Shown: piece by piece, positions 22,448 to 30,670 of the stretch
How positions within the stretch are numbered: the first letter of the stretch is position 1
Layout: each line of letters begins with the position of its first letter
From: Endozoicomonas acroporae
GTDB taxonomy: Bacteria; Pseudomonadota; Gammaproteobacteria; Pseudomonadales; Endozoicomonadaceae
DNA length: 34,541 nt
Direction of reading: 5' to 3'
Assembly: GCF_002864045.1 (NCBI RefSeq)
Contig: NZ_PJPV01000113.1
Span: 1 to 34,541 of the forward strand
Notes under the pieces: model-generated
What the model was told of the DNA's origin: nothing
What the model saw: only the letters and a program-made list of their open reading frames with translations
The model's database searches: none
Position numbers and translations under genes: made by a program

Positions 22448-23218
22448 ATGGAAAAATTACTAGAAAACAAACAGATTTTAATTGCTGGAGCTGGTGGTTT
22501 ACTGGGAAGTCAGTTAATTGCTGATTCACTTGCGCAAGGTGCTAAGGTAATTGCCGCTGATATTAACCTTGAACAAATGAAGAAGAAGCTAAAATCTTTA
22601 GATGTAAATATTGAAAGACAAGAGCTAAAACTTGCTTGCCTGGACGTAACTGATGAAAGAAGTGTAGTTGATATTTTTTCTAAAATTGAAGAACTTGATG
22701 GTGCAGTTAATACTACTTATCCACGTAATAAAACTTATGGAGCCCACTTTTTCGATGTCTCGTTAGCTAGTTTTAATGAGAATTTAGCTTTACACTTAGG
22801 AAGTACCTTTTTATTTTCCCAGCAATCTGCTGCATACTTTAATAAAAATAAAAAGCCATTTTCACTTGTAAACATTTCGTCGATCTATGGAGTTGTAGCA
22901 CCAAAATTCGAAATTTATCAGGGTACAAACATGTCTACACCAGTAGAGTATGCTGCAATTAAGTCCGCAATTATTCATTTGAATAAGTATGTTGCTGCTT
23001 ATGTTAATGACAGTCGATTTAGAGTAAATAGTGTTAGTCCTGGTGGGCTTTTTGATCATCAGCCTGAGTCTTTTTTAAAAGCATATAAAAAAAACACACA
23101 TGGCCAAGGTATGCTCACTGCTAAAGATGTGATTGGTTCAATTTTATTTCTTCTGTCAGATCAGTCTAAATATGTGACTGGGAATAACTTGATTATTGAT
23201 GACGGTTTTACTCTCTAG
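22448..23218 (+). CDS. ptmA: PtmA-like short-chain dehydrogenase
   Basis: A classical SDR of 256 residues: the Gly-rich cofactor loop is GAGGLLGSQL near residues 14-23, the catalytic Ser is in NISSIYG, and the Tyr-Lys pair is in VEYAAIKSAIIHLNKY. A C-terminal segment (LSDQSKYVTGNNLIIDDGFT) fits the family. Together with ptmF it is thought to act in supplying the amino-sugar precursor for PtmE. The start is ATG 22448, 7 bp after legF. The SDR class is certain; the PtmA label rests on gene order. Confidence 0.82.
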   Translation: MEKLLENKQILIAGAGGLLGSQLIADSLAQGAKVIAADINLEQMKKKLKSLDVNIERQELKLACLDVTDERSVVDIFSKIEELDGAVNTTYPRNKTYGAHFFDVSLASFNENLALHLGSTFLFSQQSAAYFNKNKKPFSLVNISSIYGVVAPKFEIYQGTNMSTPVEYAAIKSAIIHLNKYVAAYVNDSRFRVNSVSPGGLFDHQPESFLKAYKKNTHGQGMLTAKDVIGSILFLLSDQSKYVTGNNLIIDDGFTL

Positions 23219-23225
23219 GATTAAC

Positions 23226-24539
23226 ATGAAGAAGATATTATACCTAGACAATAACAATAATTTTTATTTGAATTTAAAACTAGCAAAAGCATCTAAGCAT
23301 AGATGGATGTTTGTTGTGTTTGACAAATCAAAGAAACAGATTTTAGAAAAGGAGAAACTAGAAACGTCATGTTATCAATGCAATGTTCCATCTTATGGAA
23401 ATCGAAATACTGGTCAATTAAATATAACAAATCATGACATAAGAAGCGCAATAAAAAATGATCGAATCTTGAAAAGATTACCTTTCTTTCTAGCGAAAAG
23501 AATTGCGCTTAGTCATGTCAATTTTGTTTTGGATAGTGTAGATATTTTCAAACCTGATTTAGTGATTGGTGAAGTAAGTTGGGCGAATGAATATTTAGTT
23601 TACAAAGAACTATGTCATAGAGGTGTGAAATATCGGCATTTATTAAATTTACCCCTAGATGAGAACTATATTGTTTCATTCGATTCTGAACATAGTTTCT
23701 CATCTTTAAAAGAAGCTGAAGGATTAAGCGGTGAGCGATACGGCGAAAGAATAAATTATTATGATTTGTGTGAAGGTGTAAAAAAAAGGTATTCTAAATT
23801 AGGAAATATAAAGTTAGTTACCAAGAGGCTGTTTGATTTTTCATCACAAATTAATGACTATAGAATAAATCAGATTTACTGGAAAACTAGGCTAGTAATA
23901 AAATATATTTATATTATTTTTGATCAGGCTTTCAACAAACTATGTAAGAATATTGACTATATCCAAAGTACTGACAAGAAAATTATATACTTTTCTCTCC
24001 ATATACAACCAGAAGCAACCCCTGACTTTGTCTCTATGAAGTTTTCTGATCAATTAAATTTAGCATCGCAAATTGCTTCTAGGTTGGCAACTGATGAAAT
24101 ATTAATAATCAAAGATCATCCAAACTCTATTTCCATTAGAAATATTTACAAGTTATTAGCTCTTTACCTCAAGCCAAACGTTATATTTATAAGGAGAAAA
24201 GCGAGTGCGAGTGAGCTAATAAACTTATCTTCGCTAGTTTGCAGTGTTGCTGGCACAGTTTCATTGGAGTCAATAAAAAAATCAAAGCCAGCGATAGTAT
24301 TTTCAAATATATTTTATAATCAATCAAAATTCATAAGTTCAATAACTGAAATAAATGACTTCGTAAAAGAAAAGGAGTTTTTGTTGAGCTTAAAATGTGT
24401 TCATGATGATCTCTCCAATAACATTTGTTGCTATGGCGTAAAAGGCTTTATACATGACCCAAGTATATTCCCGGATGTACTTTTAGAAAAGAACATAAAT
24501 GCTATTAATGAGTTAATCAATGCAATTATTGAAAAATAA
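23226..24539 (+). CDS. Capsule-type glycosyltransferase, candidate CMP-Leg transferase
   Basis: ATG 23226 is preceded by AGGA; the longer frame from 23196 overlaps ptmA and is unlikely. The 437-residue protein lacks a Rossmann GT-A/GT4 signature. It shows two motifs in its C-terminal half: a Lys-Asp-His-Pro block (ILIIKDHPNSISIRN) and VAGTVSLESIKKSKPAIVFS. A lysine/HP motif plus G-T-x-S-x-E is typical of KpsC/KpsS-like Kdo transferases and of some sialyltransferase families that use CMP sugars. Sitting directly after the CMP-Leg genes, it is the best candidate for the nonulosonyl transferase of the repeat unit. Donor specificity is inference. Confidence 0.55.
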   Translation: MKKILYLDNNNNFYLNLKLAKASKHRWMFVVFDKSKKQILEKEKLETSCYQCNVPSYGNRNTGQLNITNHDIRSAIKNDRILKRLPFFLAKRIALSHVNFVLDSVDIFKPDLVIGEVSWANEYLVYKELCHRGVKYRHLLNLPLDENYIVSFDSEHSFSSLKEAEGLSGERYGERINYYDLCEGVKKRYSKLGNIKLVTKRLFDFSSQINDYRINQIYWKTRLVIKYIYIIFDQAFNKLCKNIDYIQSTDKKIIYFSLHIQPEATPDFVSMKFSDQLNLASQIASRLATDEILIIKDHPNSISIRNIYKLLALYLKPNVIFIRRKASASELINLSSLVCSVAGTVSLESIKKSKPAIVFSNIFYNQSKFISSITEINDFVKEKEFLLSLKCVHDDLSNNICCYGVKGFIHDPSIFPDVLLEKNINAINELINAIIEK

Positions 24540-25761
24540 TGAATACATGGCATGCATTCTCCTTAGAGTTTCTTCGATATTTTCTAAATTTTTATTGATA
24601 TTCTTTTTAGCTAAACTTTTGGATCAATATTCTATTGGTATATACAGCCTGTTTGTAAGCCTCACAGCCTATTTTAGTTATTTTGTTGGAATTGAATATT
24701 ATTCATTTGCAAACCGCCGATTAATAACAGCAAATAAGGAGGAAAAGGATAGAATAATTAAAGTACAACTGAATGTATATCTGATTAACTTTCTGATCAC
24801 TTCCACCTTTGTAATTATACTCCAGATTTTCAATTTGATAAATTTCTACTCTATTTTATTGTTCATTCCAATGCTTTATTTTGAACATCTATCATTAGAG
24901 TTAACTAGAGTTTTAATAGCAAATGGTAAGCAGCTAGATGCATCAAAAGTGGTCTTTATTAAATCAGGGATGTGGATTTTCCCCCTGATATCTGTAGCCG
25001 TTTTTTTGCCCAATTCATATTTCACCATAGAGATAATATTGTCTACCTGGTTGTTATTTTCAATATATTCGGCTAGCTGGGCATTGAGAAAGCTGGACAT
25101 TAACTATTTCCAATTAATAAGTTTAAAGTTTGGGTTAAACAACATTTACGGTTCATTTTTTGATAGTATCACTTTCCTGATCAGCACGGTCTGTTTACGA
25201 TCAATATTTGTTTTCGATAAAGTTCTACTTGAAAGAAACGGCTTTGGTTATGAACTGGGTGTTTATGCATTTTATTTTACCGTTTCAAATACAATATTAA
25301 CTTTTCTGGAAGTTGGTGTTTTTCAGTTTTTTTATCAAAAATTAATTAAACTAGCTGCTACTGATCCCCACTTACTTACTAAAGAACTGTTTAAGATGCT
25401 TGTATTAACGTTTGTATTATCATTGACTGGAAGTATTTTCATATTCTATTCCTTTAAATTATATTTGGCCGTTTTTTTTGGGGAAGGATATCTTGAAGAT
25501 ATTTATGTGTTAGCTTATTTGCTTATAATTAATATTCTTATTTGTTTAACATATTGCTTTCATTATTTTCTATATTCACTTAACAAAGATAAAACACTAC
25601 TGTTCTCAAACTTTATTTCAATGATTGCTTTTTTTTATGCGGTAATAATGTTTGGTATCGATTTAAACAACATAATTTTGGCATTATTTGCCTCAGCCTT
25701 AATTTTACTTATGCTAAAAGCATTTTTTTCAATTATTTATATTTATTCAAACAAAACATAA
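24520..25761 (+). CDS. wzx: O-antigen/polysaccharide flippase (Wzx)
   Basis: A 413-residue polytopic protein with about 12 hydrophobic helices (for example FLLIFFLAKLLDQYSIGIYS at the N-terminus). This matches the MATE/Wzx group that moves undecaprenyl-linked repeat units to the periplasm. There are few charged residues and no enzymatic motif. It starts at ATG 24520, overlapping the previous gene by 20 bases; ATG 24547 is an alternative. Position before a polymerase-like gene is usual. Wzx proteins are very diverse, so the call rests on topology and context. Confidence 0.78.
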   Translation: MQLLKNNEYMACILLRVSSIFSKFLLIFFLAKLLDQYSIGIYSLFVSLTAYFSYFVGIEYYSFANRRLITANKEEKDRIIKVQLNVYLINFLITSTFVIILQIFNLINFYSILLFIPMLYFEHLSLELTRVLIANGKQLDASKVVFIKSGMWIFPLISVAVFLPNSYFTIEIILSTWLLFSIYSASWALRKLDINYFQLISLKFGLNNIYGSFFDSITFLISTVCLRSIFVFDKVLLERNGFGYELGVYAFYFTVSNTILTFLEVGVFQFFYQKLIKLAATDPHLLTKELFKMLVLTFVLSLTGSIFIFYSFKLYLAVFFGEGYLEDIYVLAYLLIINILICLTYCFHYFLYSLNKDKTLLFSNFISMIAFFYAVIMFGIDLNNIILALFASALILLMLKAFFSIIYIYSNKT

Positions 25762-25787
25762 CACTATTGATTGTATCAACTGTATTG

Positions 25788-25818
25788 TTATCTTATCTTA
25801 TCTTATCTTATTTTATTT
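25788..25818. repeat. Short TTATC pentamer run
   Basis: About four to five TTATC units followed by TTTTATTT form a simple repeat in the wzx-wzy gap. This 173-bp gap holds no other strong signal except a possible short leader ORF. Confidence 0.7.
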
Positions 25819-25857
25819 AGATATATACCCAATTACAAGGCAGTCCATTTGAATTTA

Positions 25858-25935
25858 ATGAATATTCATAATCATTACTCTAGCCTAGTGCGAAAAGTTA
25901 ATGCAAAACTGCTTCTAGATCTGAGACTCAACTGA
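25858..25935 (+). CDS. Possible 25-aa leader ORF coupled to wzy
   Basis: ATG 25858 opens MNIHNHYSSLVRKVNAKLLL then DLRLN; its TGA overlaps the wzy ATG (TGATG). The overlap suggests translational coupling, but there is no clear ribosome binding site and it may be chance. Confidence 0.2.
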   Translation: MNIHNHYSSLVRKVNAKLLLDLRLN

Positions 25936-27152
25936 TGTTTTTTGTACTTAATGACAATCAAATATTAAATAGTAAAGTGCAAATTAATTTGTTCTTATGG
26001 GTTGTGTTGTTAATTGCAGCCTGTGGCCTTGATAGATATTCGTTACAACTACCAATAGGTAGTTTCAGATTGTCATATGTTTTTTTTACTATTCCTTTTT
26101 TATATTTCTTCAGTAGGTTTACTTTCCCACGGACGGAATTCACTCTAATATGCGGATTATTTTTGTCAGTAATTTTATCAGCATTAGCAAGTGAAAATAC
26201 TACAAGGTCTTTTGCATATTCCTTTTGGCTAATTTTTAACTATTTTCTCATATACTGTGTTTTTAGACACTTTGCAACTAGAACATCAGGTGAACTAGTT
26301 GCATATGCATATATATGGTCATTCAGAGTACAAATTTTACTTTCTGCATTTTTAGTCATTATTGGTGAACAAGAAAGAGCGCATTTATTTTATTATGAGC
26401 CATCATATTTTGCTTTGGCCTCAATACCCTACATTGTTATCATCCTATGGAACTATATCGAACAATCTGAAACGTCGAAGATCGACATATGTTTTCTTTT
26501 TGTTTTTTTATTTATTACTAAATCGGCCAACTTGATATTTATTATTTTGATTTCTCTAGGTTGTATTTTTATTTTTTTAAAAAAGGTTACTGTCAAAAAC
26601 TTTCTATTCTTTACTTTCTTGTGCTTTATATTACTAATGGCAGCTTATCTATATTCACAATACAGTGATGATTTGATAGCATCGACAATTAAAAGTATCA
26701 TTAATAGTTCAAACCCAATAGATGCTATTTTATACCGAACTGGGAATAGGTGGCCTAGGATGTTACTTACAGTCGATGTCACCAAATATAGCTTCCCTTT
26801 CGGAGTAGGCGCAGGAAATTTTGAGGCATTTAGTTTGAATTTCTTTGGTAGAGATTACTCTGGTGGTATACCTTGGTTAGAGCCTAGAGGTTATCCAGCA
26901 GTGAATATGTGGTTGGAGCTACTAGCTGAATTAGGTGTATTGGGCTTTGCTTTATTTTCTTATTTTGTTTTTCACCTTATAAGAAAATCAGATTCGCTTC
27001 TTCCAGAAAATAGATGGCTGTTAGTTTCATTAATTGTTTTTTGCATTGTAATGATCTTCGAATCAAATTATTTTAGATTGTACTTCTGGGGTTTTATGGG
27101 GTTGTTTTCTGGAATTTGTTCATCAGATAGTTATCGACAAAAAACACTGTAG
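25935..27152 (+). CDS. wzy: O-antigen polymerase (Wzy-like)
   Basis: A 405-residue protein with around 10-11 hydrophobic helices and a large extracytoplasmic loop, the layout of Wzy polymerases, which join repeat units block-wise in the periplasm. The segment FPFGVGAGNFEAF followed by AVNMWLELLAELGVLGFALF matches the Wzy_C/WaaL-type motif (GxGxGNF, then N-x-x-L-x-x-x-x-E-x-G). The first codon is ATG 25935. It follows wzx, and GT4 genes come next. Ligase (WaaL) is the main alternative, but those are normally outside the biosynthesis cluster. Confidence 0.8.
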   Translation: MFFVLNDNQILNSKVQINLFLWVVLLIAACGLDRYSLQLPIGSFRLSYVFFTIPFLYFFSRFTFPRTEFTLICGLFLSVILSALASENTTRSFAYSFWLIFNYFLIYCVFRHFATRTSGELVAYAYIWSFRVQILLSAFLVIIGEQERAHLFYYEPSYFALASIPYIVIILWNYIEQSETSKIDICFLFVFLFITKSANLIFIILISLGCIFIFLKKVTVKNFLFFTFLCFILLMAAYLYSQYSDDLIASTIKSIINSSNPIDAILYRTGNRWPRMLLTVDVTKYSFPFGVGAGNFEAFSLNFFGRDYSGGIPWLEPRGYPAVNMWLELLAELGVLGFALFSYFVFHLIRKSDSLLPENRWLLVSLIVFCIVMIFESNYFRLYFWGFMGLFSGICSSDSYRQKTL

Positions 27153-27405
27153 CCATTTTTAAGTGCATAACAAAATGAAATCATATATTTTCCTGCTCAC
27201 AGGCCGCGAAAGACTTGGTGGTGGTAGCCTGAAAAGTAAATGGTCATGTACTTAGTTTCATATTAATAATAATTTAATTCGATCACATAGTACTTAATAC
27301 ATTTTAAGCGTGTAGATTAGTTTATGTTATTTTGCTGATAAGATACAGTATATTGAAAACCAGATTTTCTGATTGAGAATTACACAAAAAGAGCTGCTAA
27401 ATGCA
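27153..27405. other. Gap between wzy and the first GT4 gene
   Basis: AT-rich stretch of 253 bp without an ORF, strong hairpin or clear promoter. An internal promoter for the downstream genes is possible but not identifiable by eye. Confidence 0.3.
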
Positions 27406-28416
27406 ATGAATTATTCAAATCTACTTTATGATGCCCGGTGGAATGCTGACCATGGTATAGGAAGATTTTCTAGAGAGATATCCAAATCAAAAACATGCAA
27501 AAGAATTAGCGATATTAAGGGTGACTTTGATGATATATTTTCCCCTTTAGATCCTTTGCTTTTATGGGCAAAAATCCTAAACCAAAAGAAAACCTTTATT
27601 TCCCCTTCGTATAATGTACCAGCATTTTCTTCTAAAAGGGCAATAATAACAATCCATGATTTAATGCATATTAGATTCTACAAATCTATCAAGAATAAAT
27701 TGTATTACTCTTTATTAGTAAAAAAAGTGTGCCAGAACTCCCCTATAATATTCACGGTTTCTAATTATACAAAAAAAGAAATCTGTGAGTGGGCAAACAT
27801 TGATTCTGATAAAGTTATAGTTATTTACAATGGTGTTGATGAACAATTCAATTATAAAGTATTACCTTTTATACATAGAAGACCATATTTGTTATATATT
27901 GGAAATAAAAAAAAACACAAAAATATTATTAGATTAATTACGGGGTATTCTAAATCAGAGGCAATTAAAAGTTATGACTTATTGATATCAGGTGAACCTG
28001 ATCAAAAATTACGAAATCTTATTGAAAATTTATCAATTTCAGGGAAAGTGTTTTTTACTGGCTTTATTAAGGAAGAGCAACTTCCAGCTTATTATAAAGG
28101 AGCCCACGCTTTTCTAATGCCAAGTTTATATGAAGGTTTCGGCTTGCCGATTATTGAAGCCATGGCCGTTGGAACCCCGGTTTTAACATCCAATATTACA
28201 GCTATGCCCGAAATCGCAGGCGATGCTGCTTTATTAGTTAATCCCTATGATATTGATGATATTGCGCATGGCATTAACCGAATTTGTTTTGATCATGATT
28301 TAAGAAGAAAGCTAAGTAATGCTGGATTAGAGAGAGTTAAATTATTCAACTGGGATAAAACTCGTAAAATTTGGGATGATGCTTTAGAAAAATATATAGG
28401 CTTTGAGAAAAAATGA
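27406..28416 (+). CDS. GT4-family glycosyltransferase (mannosyltransferase-like)
   Basis: A GT-B fold retaining glycosyltransferase that adds a sugar to the lipid-linked repeat unit on the cytoplasmic face. ATG 27406 begins NYSNLLYDARWNADHGIGRF, where the DARW..DHGIGRF motif is normally within the first 20 residues; the open frame from TTG 27373 adds 11 unsupported residues. The C-terminal donor site shows PSLYEGFGLPIIEAMAVGTP followed by VLTSNITAMPEIAGDAA, a complete EX7E-type motif. It overlaps the next GT gene by 4 bases (ATGA). GDP-mannose is a plausible donor given manC/manB. Confidence 0.85.
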   Translation: MNYSNLLYDARWNADHGIGRFSREISKSKTCKRISDIKGDFDDIFSPLDPLLLWAKILNQKKTFISPSYNVPAFSSKRAIITIHDLMHIRFYKSIKNKLYYSLLVKKVCQNSPIIFTVSNYTKKEICEWANIDSDKVIVIYNGVDEQFNYKVLPFIHRRPYLLYIGNKKKHKNIIRLITGYSKSEAIKSYDLLISGEPDQKLRNLIENLSISGKVFFTGFIKEEQLPAYYKGAHAFLMPSLYEGFGLPIIEAMAVGTPVLTSNITAMPEIAGDAALLVNPYDIDDIAHGINRICFDHDLRRKLSNAGLERVKLFNWDKTRKIWDDALEKYIGFEKK

Positions 28417-29510
28417 AGATAGCAATTATTCATTATTGGTTAGTAGGTGTTCGTGGCGGAGAGAAGGTTCTTGAAGCTATTTGTGAACTATATCCCAATA
28501 CAGACATTTTCACTCATGTTTATGACAGTGATCATTTTATAGACAGCATTATTTATAAACATAATATCAATCAATCTTTAATTTCAAAACTACCGTTTGC
28601 TAAAAGAAATTATCAAAGCTATCTACCTTTAATGCCAATTGCACTTGAAGAGTTAGATTTACGAGGCTATGACCTAATAATATCAAGTGAATCAGGACCT
28701 GCAAAAGGCATTATCCCACCTCCAGGTGTCCCACATATATGTTATTGCCATTCTCCTATGCGCTATGCATGGGATATGTACCATGAATATAAAAGTAAGG
28801 CAGGTTTTTTAAAGCGCATGTTAATGCCGCCATTGATGCATTATCTACGCCGTTGGGATCAGGCAACGGCTGCACAAGTTACTCAGTTTATTGCCAACAG
28901 TAATTTTGTAGCTAAACGTATCAAAACATATTACAGTCGTGACTCCATAGTTATAAACCCACCTGTATCATTTGATGAATTTCAACTGTCTGAGTCCGAT
29001 GGCGACTATTACTTATTACTCGGCCAGCTTGTTGGATACAAAAGAGCAGATTTGGCGGTTGAAGCATTCAATCTGTCTGCTAAAAAGCTTATTGTTATTG
29101 GTGATGGTGAACAACTTCATGACTTAAAAAAAAGTGCAAGAGCTAATGTTCAGATACTTGGTCGACAACCTTTTTCAGTAATAAAAGAGCATCTTTCTCA
29201 ATGTAAAGCACTTATTTTCCCTGGTGTTGAGGATTTCGGTATCGTGCCACTTGAAGCAATGGCATCAGGCCGAGCTGTAATTGCTTTTAAAAAAGGTGGT
29301 GCTTTAGAAACAGTTGTGGATGGTCTTTCTGGACTATTTTTTGAGGAGCAGACAGCCCAATCCCTTAATAATGCTATTCTAAAATTTGAAACCAATGAGC
29401 ATAAATTTAACAAAATAGAAATTAGAGAGCATGCTCGAAAATTTGATAAAGATCGTTTTAAAGAAGAATTTAAATCTTTAGTTGATAAAGTCATTAGAGA
29501 AACCATTTAA
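28413..29510 (+). CDS. GT4-family glycosyltransferase (WbaZ-like mannosyltransferase)
   Basis: A 365-residue GT4 enzyme starting KIAIIHYWLVGVRGGEKVLE, the usual N-terminus of WbaZ/MtfB-type mannosyltransferases. It contains ISSESGPAKG followed by HICYCHSPMRYAWDMYHEY, a stretch characteristic of that subgroup. The donor-site motif is FPGVEDFGIVPLEAMASGRA. It is translationally coupled to the preceding GT gene. A mannosyl donor is inferred from the subgroup and from the manC/manB genes at 30.7-33.5 kb. Acceptor and linkage cannot be read from sequence. Confidence 0.85.
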   Translation: MKIAIIHYWLVGVRGGEKVLEAICELYPNTDIFTHVYDSDHFIDSIIYKHNINQSLISKLPFAKRNYQSYLPLMPIALEELDLRGYDLIISSESGPAKGIIPPPGVPHICYCHSPMRYAWDMYHEYKSKAGFLKRMLMPPLMHYLRRWDQATAAQVTQFIANSNFVAKRIKTYYSRDSIVINPPVSFDEFQLSESDGDYYLLLGQLVGYKRADLAVEAFNLSAKKLIVIGDGEQLHDLKKSARANVQILGRQPFSVIKEHLSQCKALIFPGVEDFGIVPLEAMASGRAVIAFKKGGALETVVDGLSGLFFEEQTAQSLNNAILKFETNEHKFNKIEIREHARKFDKDRFKEEFKSLVDKVIRETI

Positions 29511-29527
29511 TTTTAAAGAATATCTAC

Positions 29528-30550
29528 ATGAATGCAGCAGCTTTGTTCGGTGGTACAGGTTTTATCGGCTCATATCTGGCTCTTGATCTTTTAGATAAAG
29601 GCATAGTTGATAAAGTATATTTATTTGATTTACAACCTATATGTCTCGAGAGATTTGAACCATTCTTAAAGCAATATATTGAGCAAGGACAGGTTATCTA
29701 TCAGTCATGTGATGTCCGCGATAGTATTAATACTCAAATTCCCAAGGTAGTGGAAAACATAACTCTTGCTGTTAATCTTGCAGCAATCCATCGTGAACCC
29801 GGCCATGAATGCCATGAATATTATGAAACTAACTTATTAGGTGCTGAAAATGTATGTTCCTGGGCTGATGAGATAAATTGCAAAAGTATTATTTTCACCA
29901 GTAGTATTGCCCCCTATGGCCCATCAGAAACTCCTAAGACTGAGGATTCAATTCCTGCTCCGGTATCTGCTTATGGTGGTTCTAAGTTAGCAGCAGAAAA
30001 GATTCACTTGGCATGGCAAAATAGTGATCCGGAAAATAAGCGACTTACAATTGTTCGCCCTGGAGTCGTCTTTGGTGCTGGTGAAGGGGGCAATGTTTCA
30101 CGACTCATTAAAGCTGTACTTAAACGATATTTCTTTTATATGGGCAACAAACAAACCCGTAAAGCAGGTACCTATGTAAAAGAATTATGTAATGCCATGC
30201 TATGGGTCCATTATTCTCTCAAGACGAATAGCAGAGTCAGTTTATTCAATATGTCAATGAATCCTGGCCCATCTATGGAAGAGTATGTCACAACTATTTG
30301 TAAAGTTGCAGGTATAAAACGGTTTGTTCCATATGTGCCCTATTCACTGCTTTACCCTGCCTCATTCTTTGTAGAAGCAATTGCACGCTTATTTCGGGTT
30401 AATCAACCAATCAGCCCTGTTCGTATTAAAAAGTTAGTAAGAAGTAATAATATTCTTCCCCTATATCTTGAGAAGCATGGTTATCAGTACCAATATACAT
30501 TAAAAACAGCACTTGAAGATTGGAAAAAACAGATGCCCAGTGAGTGGTAA
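29528..30550 (+). CDS. NAD-dependent nucleotide-sugar epimerase/dehydratase (extended SDR)
   Basis: A 340-residue extended SDR: the Rossmann loop is GGTGFIGSYL at residues 8-17, the catalytic Ser-Ser pair is in TSSIAPYGPS, and the active-site Tyr/Lys are in YGGSKLAAEK. VRPGVVFGAGEGG follows. The C-terminal domain is longer and basic. It modifies a nucleotide-activated or lipid-linked sugar of the repeat unit; the substrate is unknown. It is the last gene before the 120-bp gap and the change to higher GC content at manC. Confidence 0.75.
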   Translation: MNAAALFGGTGFIGSYLALDLLDKGIVDKVYLFDLQPICLERFEPFLKQYIEQGQVIYQSCDVRDSINTQIPKVVENITLAVNLAAIHREPGHECHEYYETNLLGAENVCSWADEINCKSIIFTSSIAPYGPSETPKTEDSIPAPVSAYGGSKLAAEKIHLAWQNSDPENKRLTIVRPGVVFGAGEGGNVSRLIKAVLKRYFFYMGNKQTRKAGTYVKELCNAMLWVHYSLKTNSRVSLFNMSMNPGPSMEEYVTTICKVAGIKRFVPYVPYSLLYPASFFVEAIARLFRVNQPISPVRIKKLVRSNNILPLYLEKHGYQYQYTLKTALEDWKKQMPSEW

Positions 30551-30670
30551 CTGTTAACTGCACCGATCTTATTCCCGCCTTCATCTTAACCTCAGAGTGT
30601 ATAAACCTGACAGAGAGTCACACTGATCAGCTTTCATCCACTTTGTTCGCTTTGTGACTAACGAGAGTTT

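Noticed and set aside
27168..27200. AAATGAAATC..TATTTTC resemblance to the arm of the 1-204 inverted repeat
   Set aside because: Only about 20 AT-rich bases agree, with gaps and no second arm; probably coincidence.
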